Assembly: GCA_013398955.1 (NCBI GenBank)
Contig: VWPU01002070.1
Coordinates: forward strand, 62,001-126,000
Direction of reading: 5' to 3'
DNA length: 64,000 nucleotides
Source of the DNA: Callaeas wilsoni
Lineage: Eukaryota > Chordata > Aves > Passeriformes > Callaeidae
A program made the translations under genes and the position numbers. Shown one piece after another: positions 36,231-49,209 of the stretch. The notes under the pieces were generated by a model that worked only from the letters and a program-made list of their open reading frames with translations, was not told where the DNA came from and did no database searches. Each line of letters opens with the position of its first letter. Position 1 is the stretch's first letter.

Positions 36231-39200
36231 ACCCTAAATTTGGGTGTTAGTGTTTTTGTGATAATACATCTCTTTGCAAACTGGGACCGGCAAGTCAAGA
36301 TTTCATTAACACTTCATTCTCTGAGTTCATCAGTCAAAATTAAGAGGTTTAAAAGGCAGCAATCCAGGATAAATAGGCAGCCTCACAGTGAAGGCTTGCA
36401 TGAACAGGACCTTTCTAGAGCACACAGAATTAGTGGTGATACAGTACTGAATTCACTTTGGTTTGATGCACACGGCCTTAACGAGGACCTCTGCTATACT
36501 GAATCTGGATTTCTCCACGCTCTGTTCTGCTCTTCCCAGAGACTATTATCAATTGTGTTTGGTGACTTGCATGGCAGGGACATGCTTTTAGAAAACCATT
36601 CATACTATAAAGAAGGAAAATAATCCCATTCTGAAACTCATCTCTCACACAGGCCCACAGAAGAACAGGACATGCATACATATATTTCAGGGATATTTAG
36701 ATAGAAACCTGAGTTTTAACCCAGCTCAAATTAAAAGAGGATTAATGTTTGCAGAAACATTACCCTCCAAATCACTATCTGGAGTTCATGAGTGCATTGA
36801 CCAGAACGGAGAGGTTCCAGAGCCTTTTTTTTTTTTTTAAATATAATTATTTACTGGCTATAACAGTCTTCCAGAAAAAGAAAGAACTTGTTTCACTCAT
36901 TTTCACCATTTCAAATATTTCAAATTCAATGATATCTCTCGCTCTAACTGCCAGGTTATATTCCCCAAGAGAATATTAATTTCCCTATTCCTTTTTCTGA
37001 AATGTTGCTGCTGTGAGCAAAATTCACGGGATTAACAAAAGAACATCTACCTGGAAGTCAGTAGATTGTCAGGTTTGCTTCCTCATTCAGCTGTCAGGGA
37101 ACAAAGATGAGCAAAGATCTCTTGCTCAGTCCTAGACCAGTCTAGACATTTTCTATTAATCAATACTAAATTTTAAAAAAGCAAAAATAAGAACAAAACC
37201 AGACAAAAATCCAATCCAACCCAAGCCAACAACCAAACAAACTAAACCCAAACCAAGCAGTCTCCGAAACAGGGACTGGCATTCCTGTACAAGGGGAAGC
37301 TTTAAATCAACCACAAAGACTGTTGGTGTTCAGATGGGTGCATTATTTCACTACTTGACAGAAGCTTGTTTGTTAGGTATTTTTTGTATTACCATTTCAG
37401 CTTAAAGTGCATACATTCTCCCCAAGTCCTTCCTTTTAGAAGACCAGTCCTTTATTCCTTCAACATTAGTTTTTTTATGTCCTATATTGCAGTTAACTGA
37501 ACTTCTTTGGAACTTTTTTTGTGGCACACTGGTAAGGCCCATGTCCATATAGCAAACTTTCCTTGCTTTTCCTCTTATTTTTCAACCTTATTATAGATAT
37601 TCTGAAAAGGGTCAGGAATCGTGTGGGAGTGTGATGAGGGAGTGTACCCACTGAAGGGGCTCAGAAGCTGTTGGAAACCCCTTTAACAACATAAAAATGC
37701 AGGTGCTTGACTGGTGATGCCCAGGGAACATTCCTCAAAATTGTTCAAACAATTAATGTGGTTTCTATAACCAGAAATATGCTGCAATTGAGAAAATATC
37801 TTTCAAATATTGGCAGCAACAATCCAAGATATATCACCCTGCATGAGTATAACCTAAAAACATTGTAGTGTAACTTTAGAGCCTCCATGTGTAGCACAGG
37901 TCCTTTTCAAGATGTCACCTTTCTTTGAATGTGAAAGTATGACAGTGGGGTTCCCTGCTTTGCATCCACAAATACATGTGATTTTTCCTCTCTACTTACC
38001 TTGAGACATTTTGGTAAGTTCCTTATCCAAATACTAGTAAATTTTTGCAGCTGTTTAGAGGTTCACCCAGTTGTGATTTAACTTCCAGTTCCCACAGCAA
38101 TGGAGGATTGATTTCCTCAGAAGCATTATATCTCTATTTCTCAAAATCCTTAATTCCCCATACTTCTCTTCCAAGCCCCATACCCAGGCAGCCATCCCTA
38201 ACTGTCCTACCTGAGTACAAGTGAATTTCCCACTTCCCACTTACACTATAACTGAGGTTTACACTGTCATTGGTTGCATACATCTGGATTTTTGATTAAG
38301 CTTTCCCAGAGTAAAGAAAATTCTCGCCAGTCAGGTCAAACTAGTTGATGACTACACATCTCAAGTTACTGACCTGACCTGATGCTAACCTTCAGAAAAA
38401 AAAACAACAACACTTTTCTTCTCGCTCTCAGAAACCTCAATAAGGTGCGGACTGTTTATTTAAACAGATAATTAAATGTATGGGTTAACTTCATCCAACT
38501 TGTATTAATCTTTTACAGTCTTCTGATATATTAACAAAGAAAGTAGCAGTAAAACATTTTTCAAACTAGAAAGAAGTAGTAATTTAATGTGTCTTATACA
38601 CAAATAAACAAATATTAGGAACCGCTTGTTAGAGTGACACTTGGCCCTTTAGCTGTGATACTTACTAAACAAAAAAAATAACGCAATCTAATTCAGGATA
38701 TGGTACCAAGATTTTTCTAAAAATTTAGCTTTTGTTGTTTCTTTTATAACATGTTTTTTAATTCCTTGGAACAGACATATAGTCCAAATAGGCTTCAGAG
38801 CGATACATATTTAATAAGTAAGAGAAGAGTACATTACTGTATATAGCTTGACTATTAAAAAGGAGAATTCTCTGTACAAAGTGAGGAAAGGATTTTTCCA
38901 ACTGAGTCTGAAGGAATGAAACTATACATATGGTAATATCAATATTTTTCCCATAGACAACATTAGATCCATCAGCCAAACCAATTTCTTTTTTAAAGGG
39001 AAAGACATAAATATGCTCTTCAATTTGCTATGTGCTGCATTTAAGCTATTTTTTTTAATTACTGATAATGTGTAAACTTTGAATAATATATATAAATTGG
39101 ATACTTACGAACATCGTGATCATAGGCAAAACAATACTTATGACTAATCAGTAGTTTCTTTCCAGCATTTCACCATTCCACTGGGGACTGAGAGATTTCT

Positions 39201-39484
39201 TTCCAAGACAACCATTACAAAAGCATTCTGTTTTTTCAACTTGAAGTAAAATATACTGTTTTGTTTTCATAAGACAAGTTAACACACTCCTAAAAAGAAA
39301 ATAAAGCACTTGACATAACAAGCTTCAGTCTTTCCTCTTTGGAATTAAAATCTTCCATTTTGTAGTGATTAGAATAACAAGCAGACAGTTGGCTGATGGT
39401 ACAAACATATAATTTTCCATCATTCATATCAGAGTTCTCATTTGGTGTGAGTTTTAATGTCATTTAAATATTAAAGGGCTACTG
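36231..39484. other. Unique AT-rich non-coding DNA, about 3.3 kb
   Basis: No gene is supported. A 127-codon plus-strand frame (36240-36623) has no recognisable domain or codon pattern and is treated as chance. A C/A-rich tract lies at about 37172-37258 and a T run of 13-14 near 36825. Confidence 0.5.
37172..37258. repeat. C/A-rich low-complexity tract
   Basis: Nearly all bases are A or C, in units such as AACC, CCAAC and CAAAC. This is the complement-strand version of the G/T tracts. Confidence 0.75.
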
Positions 39485-39590
39485 AAACTAAGGTCAGAGG
39501 GTCCATTAGGTGAATTGCTCTAACCTTCTCCATATTGCAAAACATTAAACAAAACCAAAGCGTTCTCTATTGATTCCTGAAAATGAAAAC
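39485..39590 (-). mobile_element. Ancient CR1/L3-like LINE relic
   Basis: A diverged fragment whose text on the plus strand follows the pattern of old reptilian CR1 3' ends. It reads in order AAGGTCAGAGGGTCCATTAG (39489), a CTCTAACCTTCT block (corresponding to the usual CTGACCTCCT), CATATTGCAAAACATTAAAC, then a TTGATTCCTG motif near 39570. The order of blocks matches the remembered consensus, but identity is low, so it must be old, probably predating modern birds. The strand is assigned by the order of these blocks. A repeat search against reptile CR1 consensus sequences would settle it. Confidence 0.5.
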
Positions 39591-41044
39591 CTTGCAGTCC
39601 TGAGAAAACAAAGCTTTTGTCTTACTCTGAATTAAATTACACTGACTACTCTTATAGTATTTGCTGATACGTTCCATGGTCTGAAAAACACCAAAAGATG
39701 TCCCACCAGTGGGTAATAATACAGAAAATTCCCTTTTCATTTATTGATTTAGAATTTGAATCATAGCATTTCCCTTTAAACAACTTGCATGTGCTTTTGA
39801 AGCAGACATGACCCAACATTTCAGAATACACAAAGGCAAGCTGCCACTGCTTGGCCCTCATGAGAACACCCTTCCTATAATGTACAGATACCTTGGTAGA
39901 GTCGAAAATGTTCCGCATTTCTAGTTCCCCAAGCTACTGGGTTATAGGCTATTCTGGACACAGATGTTCCTCTAAATCGCTGTGCTGGAACACACTCAAG
40001 TTTCATGGATTTACTGAGAAGGACCACAAAAGAATGGGCATATCCATCCAGATAAGGATAGTTAGGAAATGTGGTTTGAATCTACAAACCCCAGGGAGGA
40101 CTACCCACTTCATATATAACTGCTTTGATCAGCAGTAAATCTTTCGTTTTAAAGGCAACTCATTACACATCCAATTTCTCAAGCAGTTTGCAAATGTCTA
40201 CCTTCAGGATACGATTTTAGTCTGTACAATCAGACTGAACAGAAGTATGAAAGATGACCTGGAAGCAGCCCTGTATGCTCAACAAAGGGATTTAGTCTTT
40301 TGTATATAAGGCTTAAATTTTCTTGGAGCCTACCTTTGAAGGCAAATCGAATACAGGGATGAATTGCAAAGTGTAACTGAAACTTGAATGAAACTTCAGA
40401 TTAAAAAAACTCCACTCTACTGTCCAAAAAACAGTCCTTACATGGACATCCCTGAACATCTTACAGATAATAACTGTAATTTGTTGATTGTTTTTTCTGC
40501 AAGAATCCTCCCCTTACAGAGCTTATGAAGAGATTAAATAATATTATACTGGAGCACTTTTCCTATATTACCAGATCAGAGGTATGCCTGAGTTCTTAGG
40601 TCAAGTTGTAAATCATGTATCAAGTCATAGTTGGCCAATGTGAAATCAATGCCTTTGTGAATTTGTCGTCCTCTGACCTACTTTCACTATTTCTCCATCC
40701 TTACATCCAGCAGAGGGAACACAGTATCTACACGAGACACCTACATGACATATCTACTTGATATATGTATATATCTACATGAGACAACTACTTGAGCATG
40801 TGTGACAACAGTTTTAAACTAGATAGTTGAGGAAACTCTGAGGACTACCCTCACAAGAGTAAGGATTCTCCTTTGACAGACAGTCAAAAGGAAAATTAGG
40901 TTTGAGAAAAATATATTTGACATACTTCCCTTAAGCATTCATGTTTTAAGTTCATTTGTGCCACTAACAGCAAAATATGAAGTTCTTGCAAGTTGTTGTA
41001 CGGCGCTGCTGCATACAACAGTGATGAGACTCACCTGAGGAAAA
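39591..41044. other. Unique AT-rich non-coding DNA
   Basis: No gene is seen. Near 40724-40791 a TATCTACA(C/T)GAGACA(C/A)CTAC motif occurs twice, about 47 bases apart, with a partial third unit between, which suggests an eroded tandem repeat. Confidence 0.5.
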
Positions 41045-41424
41045 TTCATAGAGTCATAGAATCATAGGCTATCCTCAGCTGGAAGGGACCCACAAAGACC
41101 ATGTAAGTCCAACTCCTGACCCTGCACGGCACCATCCCTAAGAGTCCCACCATGTGCCCGAGAACATCGTCCAAACTCTTCTTGAACTCTCAGGCTTGGT
41201 GCTGTGACCACTTCCCTGGGGACCCTGTTCCAGTGCCCAACCACCCTCTGGGTGGAAGAATTCTTTTCTAATGTGCAACATAAGCCTCCCCTGACACAGC
41301 TTTATGTCATTCCTTCAGGTCCTGTTACTGATCACCAGAGAGAAGACATCAGTGCCTGTCCCTGCACCTCCCCTTGTGAGGAAATTGTATAGACTGCTAT
41401 GAGATCTCCCCTCCGTCTCCTGCT
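41045..41424 (-). mobile_element. CR1 LINE 3' end, minus strand
   Basis: Read on the plus strand, the insertion starts with the reverse complement of the CR1 tail: CATAGAGT, CATAGAAT and CATAGG in tandem at 41047-41068. Then come CTGGAAGGGACCCACAAAG near 41080, AAGTCCAACTCCTGACCCTG at 41105, CCAAACTCTTCTTGAACTCT near 41171, and CCTGTTCCAGTGCCCAACC at 41223. It ends in the GAGATCTCCCCTCCGTCTCC block at 41401. This is a 5'-truncated avian CR1 of about 380 bases. Short frames of 60-62 codons on both strands are remnants of the 3' part of the reverse-transcriptase region or chance. The clean octamer array makes it one of the better-preserved copies here. Confidence 0.95.
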
Positions 41425-44319
41425 ACTTGCTTTACTGAAATTACTCACTTATTTTTGCAGCTCCAGGCACTAAGTTCAAGAGCTTTGCAAGCTGTTCCTG
41501 CACAATTCATGAGTAGGAACAATGGTAATATGTGTGTTGAACAAATTGTTTGCTGTAACTTATTTATCCAGTCCTTATTTTAAGCCTAGCTACAGAATAT
41601 TGTCAGCACTCTGGTAATAAATAGCTTCCCCAAATAAAAGGCTTTTGTTGGAGTCTCACCTGCTCTTGTTGCATATGCACACCTGGTAAGCTTCTAGACA
41701 AATACCCTAAGTATTAAAAAAGAGAATATGAATTTCAGGTCAGCTGAATGAAAAAGCTGTAAAAGTCACTTCTTAAGAAAAACACGTCTTAAAATATTAA
41801 ATAATCTGTTACATAAAGCCAAATGAACATTCAGATAAACCTAACAGGAATCTCTCCTTCTATAATTAGAACTAATACACACAGCTTTTACATGGAAGTT
41901 AGTATGCCTTCTCTCTCTCATTTTTGGGGCTAGGATTGCAGGTCTGAATTTTTTTTTCTGAATTTGTTCTCATCATCAAAACATCTGCAATTAGATGTTT
42001 TCATCTTGCCGATGCAGGAAGTTACACTCTGGGCTGCGTGCCTGAATTTCATTCTGCTCATTTTCTTATTTTAAAACAAAACATTTTGACTTCCCGTGCC
42101 ACCTGCAGAGTTTTTAGTGCATATTTAACTGTTTTCAAATCTCTTTCCCACATACAGAACAAGCTCTATGCATTCTCCTCCAGGTTAGCTGCTCAGTGAG
42201 AACTGGTTCCACTGCTTTACCTTTTCTGCAGGTAAGGGGAATACCCAGAAAGATGAAAATTTGGTTAACAAGTTCTTACCACTCTCCCCACTAAAGTAAA
42301 CACTAGCTAAAGCTCCCTAATACAAAGGTGAATATGTTTATGAACATATATGGTTTGCTTATAAAAATAGATTTTAACACTCTTTATAATGGCTCAATTT
42401 AATGTCTTGCTGTTGCCTCTTTGTTTTTTATTGATGATGTAAGTCTCATATATAATGGGTGTTTAAATGATGTCTAATTTTGTTTCATTTGCTAAGATAT
42501 AATAGGAATTTATCCACATCGTGAAGTAGTTTATAAAATCTAATCTTAATATAAGTATGCTTTTAAAGGTAGCACTACATGAAATGCTAAGGAAGGGATT
42601 TATGTATATCAGATATACTTAAAGGACTTCATGCTTTTGTTCTTTCCTATTCCTTTTATAGCCACAGAATACAGGTAATTACAGAAACAGAACAATATCC
42701 AACAGTAATCAGAATTCACTTTGCAGGATTATACATAAATGCTTTGAAAAAGATATTTGGAAATACATTGGAATATATTGGAAAAATGGTTATTTAGCAG
42801 AAAATAATTTCTCAAAACAAGTAATGCAGGAAAAATGTTAAAACAAAACAACTTTGCTGGAGATTTAAGTGGAAATTCTGGCCAAATTTGAGAGAATCAA
42901 AGAAGGAAGAGTTTTTACTCAGCCATTTCTCAGATGAGGATTTGCTGAAGAGACTAGATGAAAATAATGTTGAAACCTTGAGAATGCCAGTAAGACTGAC
43001 AGGCTTCTCAATCATATTTAGTTAGTGACTGTAGTTATCAGGTCAATAAAATTGTAAGATTCAGGCTGTTTTTGCTGGAAATCTTTCAGATACCATTCTT
43101 ATTCCATTGAGATTTAATAATAATATTTGGCAATGACCCTTAGCACTCTAAGTGGCGCACTGGAAAATAATTTTTCTAATAGCAAATTAAATTTGCCAAA
43201 TGTAGAGCTTTAACTCCTTAATCAAATCACACACACTATCATATGTATTTTGTGTCAAGAAATTAAAAAGCAATAAGGACAAAAAGATGTGATTTGCTTG
43301 TTTTCTTTGGGAGGATTATCAAGAACAAAAGAACTGCAATTGTCAATCAGGCAGCAATCTGATTTTACATTAATTGGAGATGTGCCAGCATAAGACTTTT
43401 AGGATATGGTCCAAAGAGTTTTTTTCTTTTCCAGAGCAATATGCAATGAATTAGATTGACCTGGAATACTTTCATGCACTTGATTTCATTAGGACACCTC
43501 ATAGGTGTTAAGATGGCCACATGTAACAGAGTTTGTAGGGTCAGTGGTCATACCAATCTGGAAAATACATGGCTATGTCAAGGAAAATTTAAAGATATAT
43601 TTTAAAGTATAATTATATTTAAAAGTACACCAAAATGTGTTTTGTGCCTTATTTCCTTTGTTATTACTTTAAAAAGAATTAATTTTCATCTCTACTGACT
43701 ACCTAAGGCTGGTTGAAAAGACAATATTACCATTTGAGATATGAATACAAATTAAATAAATATACATATATAACTTCTATATTTTCCTTAATTAGATCAA
43801 GATTAAAATAAAAAGTCTTCACTTCCATGTTTCTAGTCTATGGATTCTTCTCTGACTTTCAAACTGCCAACCCAGTAATGGATGCATCCTAAGAAGCAAT
43901 ATACATATGTTTTTCATACTTTACAATCTCCACACTTACTTAAAATAAATAGCTTATGAAATAAATGCAGATAACCTTTTTCTTTCCTCAGTATTTATTG
44001 TTATTTTGCCAGCTTCAAAGCAGGAATTGCAGGCAATTTAGTAAATATAGTAAAGAATGAATGTCTGAACTCGCTGTGTTCTGTATATGTTTTGATTTCT
44101 TTTACTGAGCTGCTGTTTTGTAACTGCTCACTGTGTGCTCTCCAAATGAATAACAGTCCAGCATCTCTTACAGCAACTGAGTACTCTGTCCCTTTGTTTT
44201 TTTAAGTAGAAACATCCTCCAAATATCAAAGCCACATTCACTGAAGGCACTAACATTTTTATACAGCTATGTACATAACATATGGAAAAATACTGAGTGT
44301 AATAAACTCCTTGCTGGGA
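41425..44319. other. Unique AT-rich non-coding DNA, about 2.9 kb
   Basis: No gene or transposon is recognised. A small palindrome (GCAAATT-A-AATTTGC) lies at 43182-43196. The neighbourhood around 43.0-43.5 kb has high-complexity AT-rich texture. Confidence 0.55.
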
Positions 44320-45650
44320 CATCCTGCGAGTGAGACTGTAGCTTCATTGCCGCACTGCGAACCTCCATAGTTCGCCTGGGATTTCTTCTCCCTTGATTGT
44401 GCAGATCAAGGGCTTATTTGGATGACATGGCAGTTCCTCTTCTGACCCATATATCTAGATTTCCTTACCATAAAATCCACAAAGGACTGGTAATCACCAA
44501 AGTCTAGTCCCAGTAGAAAACTGGGGTGCAGCCAGAAGGTGCATCTGGACCCAGCCCTCCTGTGTTCTGTCATCAAGACGTGACTAAGTCATTTAGTGTG
44601 GTCTGTGCCGGATAGACTACCATATGCTTCAATTCCCTTGAGGACATCTCTTTTTTTTAATGCCTGGAACATATATCCAGAGGGAATTCAAAGATTTTTG
44701 ACATTTGTTCAGGATTTCTGGATGTCTGGCAACCTAATCAGAGCAGTAGTGGAGAAAATCTGGACATATCCACTCCACATGCGCGTATCAACTTTACAGT
44801 GCATTTGCAATGAGGCCAACCGATCCACTGTGCATGTGCTGCACAGATGGCCTGTGTGTACACTGTAAATATGATGTAAAAATTACTGAGAAACACATGC
44901 ACAGTGAGTCTGTAGCTTCCTGGAAGCCTTAGGCTCACTGCACTTACCCTTAATATGTAAATGCATGGCAAACCTGTTTGGGAAATCCTCCTCAGCATGA
45001 AAGAGGGCTATCCTGGAACGGATGAAACATGGAAGTGAATAGCAGGGTTACACCTTTACACCAGATCCTGGACATGATTCTGGACTTTGTGCAGGCAAAG
45101 GATATCTAGCACACACCTCCCTGGTTACCACATGGCTCCACAACGTCTCTCAGCTTTTGGAGGAGTTCCAAAGAAGCTTCTGGGCCATGTGTCGTGCTAT
45201 GCTAAAACAGGTGAAGCAGGCAACGTGCAAGCATGACCAAGCTCAGACTACCCCATGGGCAATTTAACCCAGAGGGTTCTGCAAGTCACACCAAAACCAG
45301 CCTCCCTGTCAGCAAGCTTGCACTGTCCTCCCTGAGAGAGAGAAGATAAATGCTCACAAATGTTAAAAATACTTAGCAACCAGGAATGAGGAAACCACCA
45401 TCTGGGAGAGATCAGAGGCAAAATCATCGCTCTGCTTTCACACGCAGCGAACAAGTACCAACAGAGAACAACAATTTGGGGAAAACAGGTAGCATCAGAA
45501 AGAGGCACACTCAGGGAATGCTCTGCAGCTCTGGGCTGCCACGATCGGAGGTACGTGTAAAAGGAAGTTGAGGAGGAAGGAAGAAGGAGCTAAACCGAAA
45601 ACTTGAGAGTGCCTTGTTCTGGAAATAAACCGAAAACGGCTTCAAAAAGA
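44320..45650. other. GC-elevated segment with several hairpins
   Basis: About 1.3 kb is richer in GC and CpG than the flanks. Three perfect hairpins lie in its first 200 bases: 44357-44375, 44390-44412 and 44509-44525. An 11-base direct repeat (AAACCGAAAAC-type) lies near 45592 and 45627. Open frames of 86-90 codons exist on both strands over the same bases (44596-44998), so no gene is called. I could not match a transposon family. A decayed endogenous retroviral or LTR fragment is possible, as is an old unclassified insertion. Confidence 0.4.
44357..44412. repeat. Two adjacent perfect hairpins
   Basis: GCGAAC (44357-44362) pairs with GTTCGC (44370-44375) around a 7-base loop. CCCTTGAT (44390-44397) pairs with ATCAAGGG (44405-44412), also around a 7-base loop. 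A third stem, CCCAGT (44509-44514) with ACTGGG (44520-44525), lies about 100 bases further on. The arrangement superficially recalls two arms of a tRNA, but no acceptor stem, T-loop consensus or D-loop consensus is present. Confidence 0.65.
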
Positions 45651-46069
45651 TCAGAAATATGCTACGAAGCAGTAGCACTACATAATTGTTAAATGGTCAG
45701 TTGGGAGTAATGTTATAGCCTCATAGGAGGGCAAGTTGTGTTAATCACAGGCTATTACCTAGCTGGCAATTGGGTCTAAAATAAGCCTGGAAAACAAGCA
45801 AGCCCAACTCATAAAATATTATTCAGCACTTCAAATGCATTAGGAAAAAAAGATATATTTCTCACTGTTGAGTTCAGGTTTACTAGCATTCAATTCTTCC
45901 CTGAAAATCCTGAGAAAGCAGACTTTTTTATTTTTTTGTTTTCATTACAGCCAGGAATCAGATACTTGTATGGGAAATTCAGCTTCCTTGTGGATTTTTT
46001 TTCTCCTTTGGCTCTTAAATGTCTAACCAATATTAACCTACAGAAAAGGGTGAGCAAGTAAATCCTAAA

Positions 46070-46175
46070 ACCTTAAAAAACAAGAAAGCAAAGCGAGATT
46101 AAAAAAATAATATAAACAACCAAAAAGCACAAACAAATCCCAAAACAAAGCACAAAAAAAAAACCCCAACCCAAA
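46070..46175. repeat. C/A-rich low-complexity tract
   Basis: Mostly A with regular C (units such as AACC, CAAAC, CCCAA). It lies about 800 bases from an opposite-handed G/T tract at 46.95 kb. Confidence 0.75.
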
Positions 46176-46750
46176 CTTATTTTTTGAAGTCCTTTCATTC
46201 ACATTTTGAGTTTTTTTAAAGTCATTTAAATTATCAGGAATGGGAATACTGCAAACTATATTGTCTCACATGATCTAGGGAAGATAAAGAAGGTGGTTTA
46301 TGTTTAATGAAGGTATACAAGAATAAAATGTTTAACTAAATTTAGCAATGGAATATAGGTGCAGGTCAAGAAAACATGGCAATTTCTCCCCACTTGAGTG
46401 TTTTCAGTTTTAGTGTCCTTTGAGATTTTGTCATGTTGTGTAACGGACATAAAAATCTAGATGTTGACAAACAATCATCTTTTGTATGATTTTCCCTCTT
46501 TAAGCTTGGAACATCTTGCCCAGCAGAGGAGGCAATACAATGGATATGTTTCTAACTCCGAGGAAGGGCACTAAGCTGAGAAAACTTTTGCAATGGCAGT
46601 TTGCTGGACCCTTTGAGAATTAGAAAAATTTTCATCTAATCGAGTTGAAACTAAACTTATCAAGGGCTTAAACAGTAAGAGATGCCATACTTGATTACAG
46701 AAACCAAATATATTGTTCCAAATACATTTTGTATAAGTGTGTATGCATAG

Positions 46751-46770
46751 ATGTGCATGTGCATGTGCAT
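46751..46770. repeat. (ATGTGC)3 hexamer microsatellite
   Basis: Three full hexamer units and a partial fourth, next to an imperfect TGTATGCATAG lead-in. Confidence 0.8.
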
Positions 46771-46954
46771 AGAAGTACCTATGCCTCAAATTATTTGCTG
46801 ACTAAATACATTGCTTGAAAAAGAAATTGAATAAGACTGTATTATTTTGTCACTACTTAAATTTAATGCTGCTTTGCTGTTTCTCTTCTGGGTAAAGCCT
46901 GGTGCACAGATTGTGACAATTGGATGATTTTATTTTGCTCTAATTCTCTTATCT

Positions 46955-47036
46955 TTGTTTTTTTGGGTTTTTTGAAGGTTTTTTTGGTTTGCTTTTTTTT
47001 TTGGTTTGGGTTTGCTGTTTGGTTTGGGGTTTTTTT
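46955..47036. repeat. G/T-rich low-complexity tract
   Basis: Runs of T up to ten bases alternate with G2-G4 runs. It is nearly pure G/T on the plus strand. Confidence 0.8.
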
Positions 47037-49182
47037 AACACAACAGGGAATTTGGGTCTAATTTTCTTGTATTGCTGCCAAAACTGTATCTGGAAAAAAG
47101 ATGTGTGCCAGGATCCTACATTGTGATCCTACATTTACAAAATAGAATTGGAACTCATGGAGCAGGTAAGTGCCAAGGCAAACCAATAATTATCAGTTTA
47201 ATTAATCTCTCTTCGCATTTTCACAGAGATATAACCATGAAGAAATATTACATTATTTTTATGAGCTGTGCATTATATTACAGAATCTCTTGTTTTAAGA
47301 TCCAGATAAATTCAAGCTTCTCTGCTAGCTATTAAGATCTAGGTTTTATTCTTTCCTTTCCCACCGCCATCGTCTGCCAGAATACCCTCAGATCCACAGA
47401 AAATGTCTCAAAACATAGTGAGTGATGGCTAAACACCAAAAGGATTGCCAGTTGTGTTTAATTATGACTCTAATAGTTCAGTTGCTTTTCCAAACATGAT
47501 TAGGATGTAGCCAAAGATCTTTTATATTGGTAAGCTTACAGTAACAGGCCCTTTGCAAGATTTCTGACAGTTACTTAAGAAACAGGCCTAAATCCAAGCC
47601 AGTGAAATCTGATGCTTGTGTTTCACAGACTGGATTGGATTCTTATGGTCTCGTTCTGTCCAAGGGTAAAAAAAAAAAATTATCATAGCTTTAGAATTTT
47701 ATATCTCTGCTCCTGATACTGACCAATATAAGTGAGATTAAAAAGTATACTTTTTTTTTTATTGCACACAGGAAAAATAGAGTTTAGGCTAGATTTAAAA
47801 TAATCAAGTAAAACACATTTGTCTTCAGTGGAGAGATTGCAAATAAATAAAAGTCTTCAGTAAGGAAATAAGTACCATAACCTAAAGAAAATATGTTGTA
47901 GTTTATTTAGAATTTCGATGCAGTTTCGTGCAAATTTATTAACTGCTCTGTAGCCTGTTTTCTCCTAAATTTAAATAGGAGTACTTTTTTTTTCTTCAAA
48001 GGATATGGATAGACACATCATATTGTAAAATAATCCTATGATATGAGATGAAGGTCATTAAAATTAAGAATTTAAACATTAAAATTCTTGTTAAACACAT
48101 ATGTTCTGTTGACATAGGCAGAGTGGATCTAAACATCAGTATATGCTTAGAGTACCACAAGCTACAGTGTAATAAAATGTAGAATTACTGATTATTAAAT
48201 CTACTTTTTTTTTTTTTAATGAGGGAACAGAATCTTCCTTTTAAGTGTTCATAAAAACAAGGAAATTCACTGAGAAAAAAGTATACCCACTTCCAAAGAA
48301 GAGTTCAATTTCAACTTGAGCTAATACAAATAAGGAAATTTGCAATTGAAGCTGACTTCCAATATCTGTGCCCAACAGGATGCCTCCTGAACCACTTCCT
48401 TATTGTGCCCCTATTGTGTCTTGGAGGGCAGCTGGCCTGTGAATTTCCTTATTATTAGTTTATGTCCCACTGTTAATTCTCTTATTCTATTATGATGATT
48501 TTAGCTATTGCATTTAATTTCCTCTTTTCATGGTGCAGGAATGACCCCAGAAGGATAAACTACCCCCAGCCATGCAGACACACTGAGACTCAGTTATCCT
48601 CTGATGAGTTAATGTGGCATTGGCCTATTGACAGTTAACATGGAGAAGAGAGATTCATTACAGCTCTGCTTCTATTTACTGACCCTTTCAAACCTTTTGA
48701 AGAAAAAGATCTGAAATATCTGAAATTTCTCACCCTCAGCAAGACATTTGCAGAAAAAAAATCACTTGGACTTTTATGGCAGTATTTATTGTCAGATACA
48801 AAAATGTTTATTTAAGTACTTTTTATAAAAATGTTCCACTTGGGTTTTTTATTCAAATCCTATCCCACTACCCTTGCTTTAAAACTCTCTACACAATCAA
48901 ATCTTTAGTTTATATTCACTTTAACAATGACTTGTGTTTTGTTTGAATTGGCTGGACAACCGCATGGCCAGACCCTTACCAGCCTCCTTGGCTCATTTGT
49001 GTGCACCTTGCAGTGAACCAAAGATTAGAGCGCTCATTTAGTCCTCTGTCATTACCATATCCAAGCTTGTCAAGGGATTACCCCAGATGCTGGGTCACCC
49101 TGTCATTAACAAAAGTGAATGGAATAAGCAGACAGTGGTGGAGCAAAGTCCATGTCTTGAGGGAAAGGGACACACAAGTTAA

Positions 49183-49209
49183 AGGTGTGTCCTGGACCCA
49201 GACACACCT
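49183..49209. repeat. Perfect 9-bp hairpin
   Basis: AGGTGTGTC (49183-49191) and GACACACCT (49201-49209) pair perfectly around a 9-base loop. A further partial complement (GGACACACA, about 49168-49176) lies just upstream and could compete for pairing. Confidence 0.65.

Noticed and set aside
44357..44412. Possible tRNA from two neighbouring hairpins
   Set aside because: There is no acceptor stem, no GTTC-type T-loop in place, no D-arm consensus and no plausible anticodon arm spacing.
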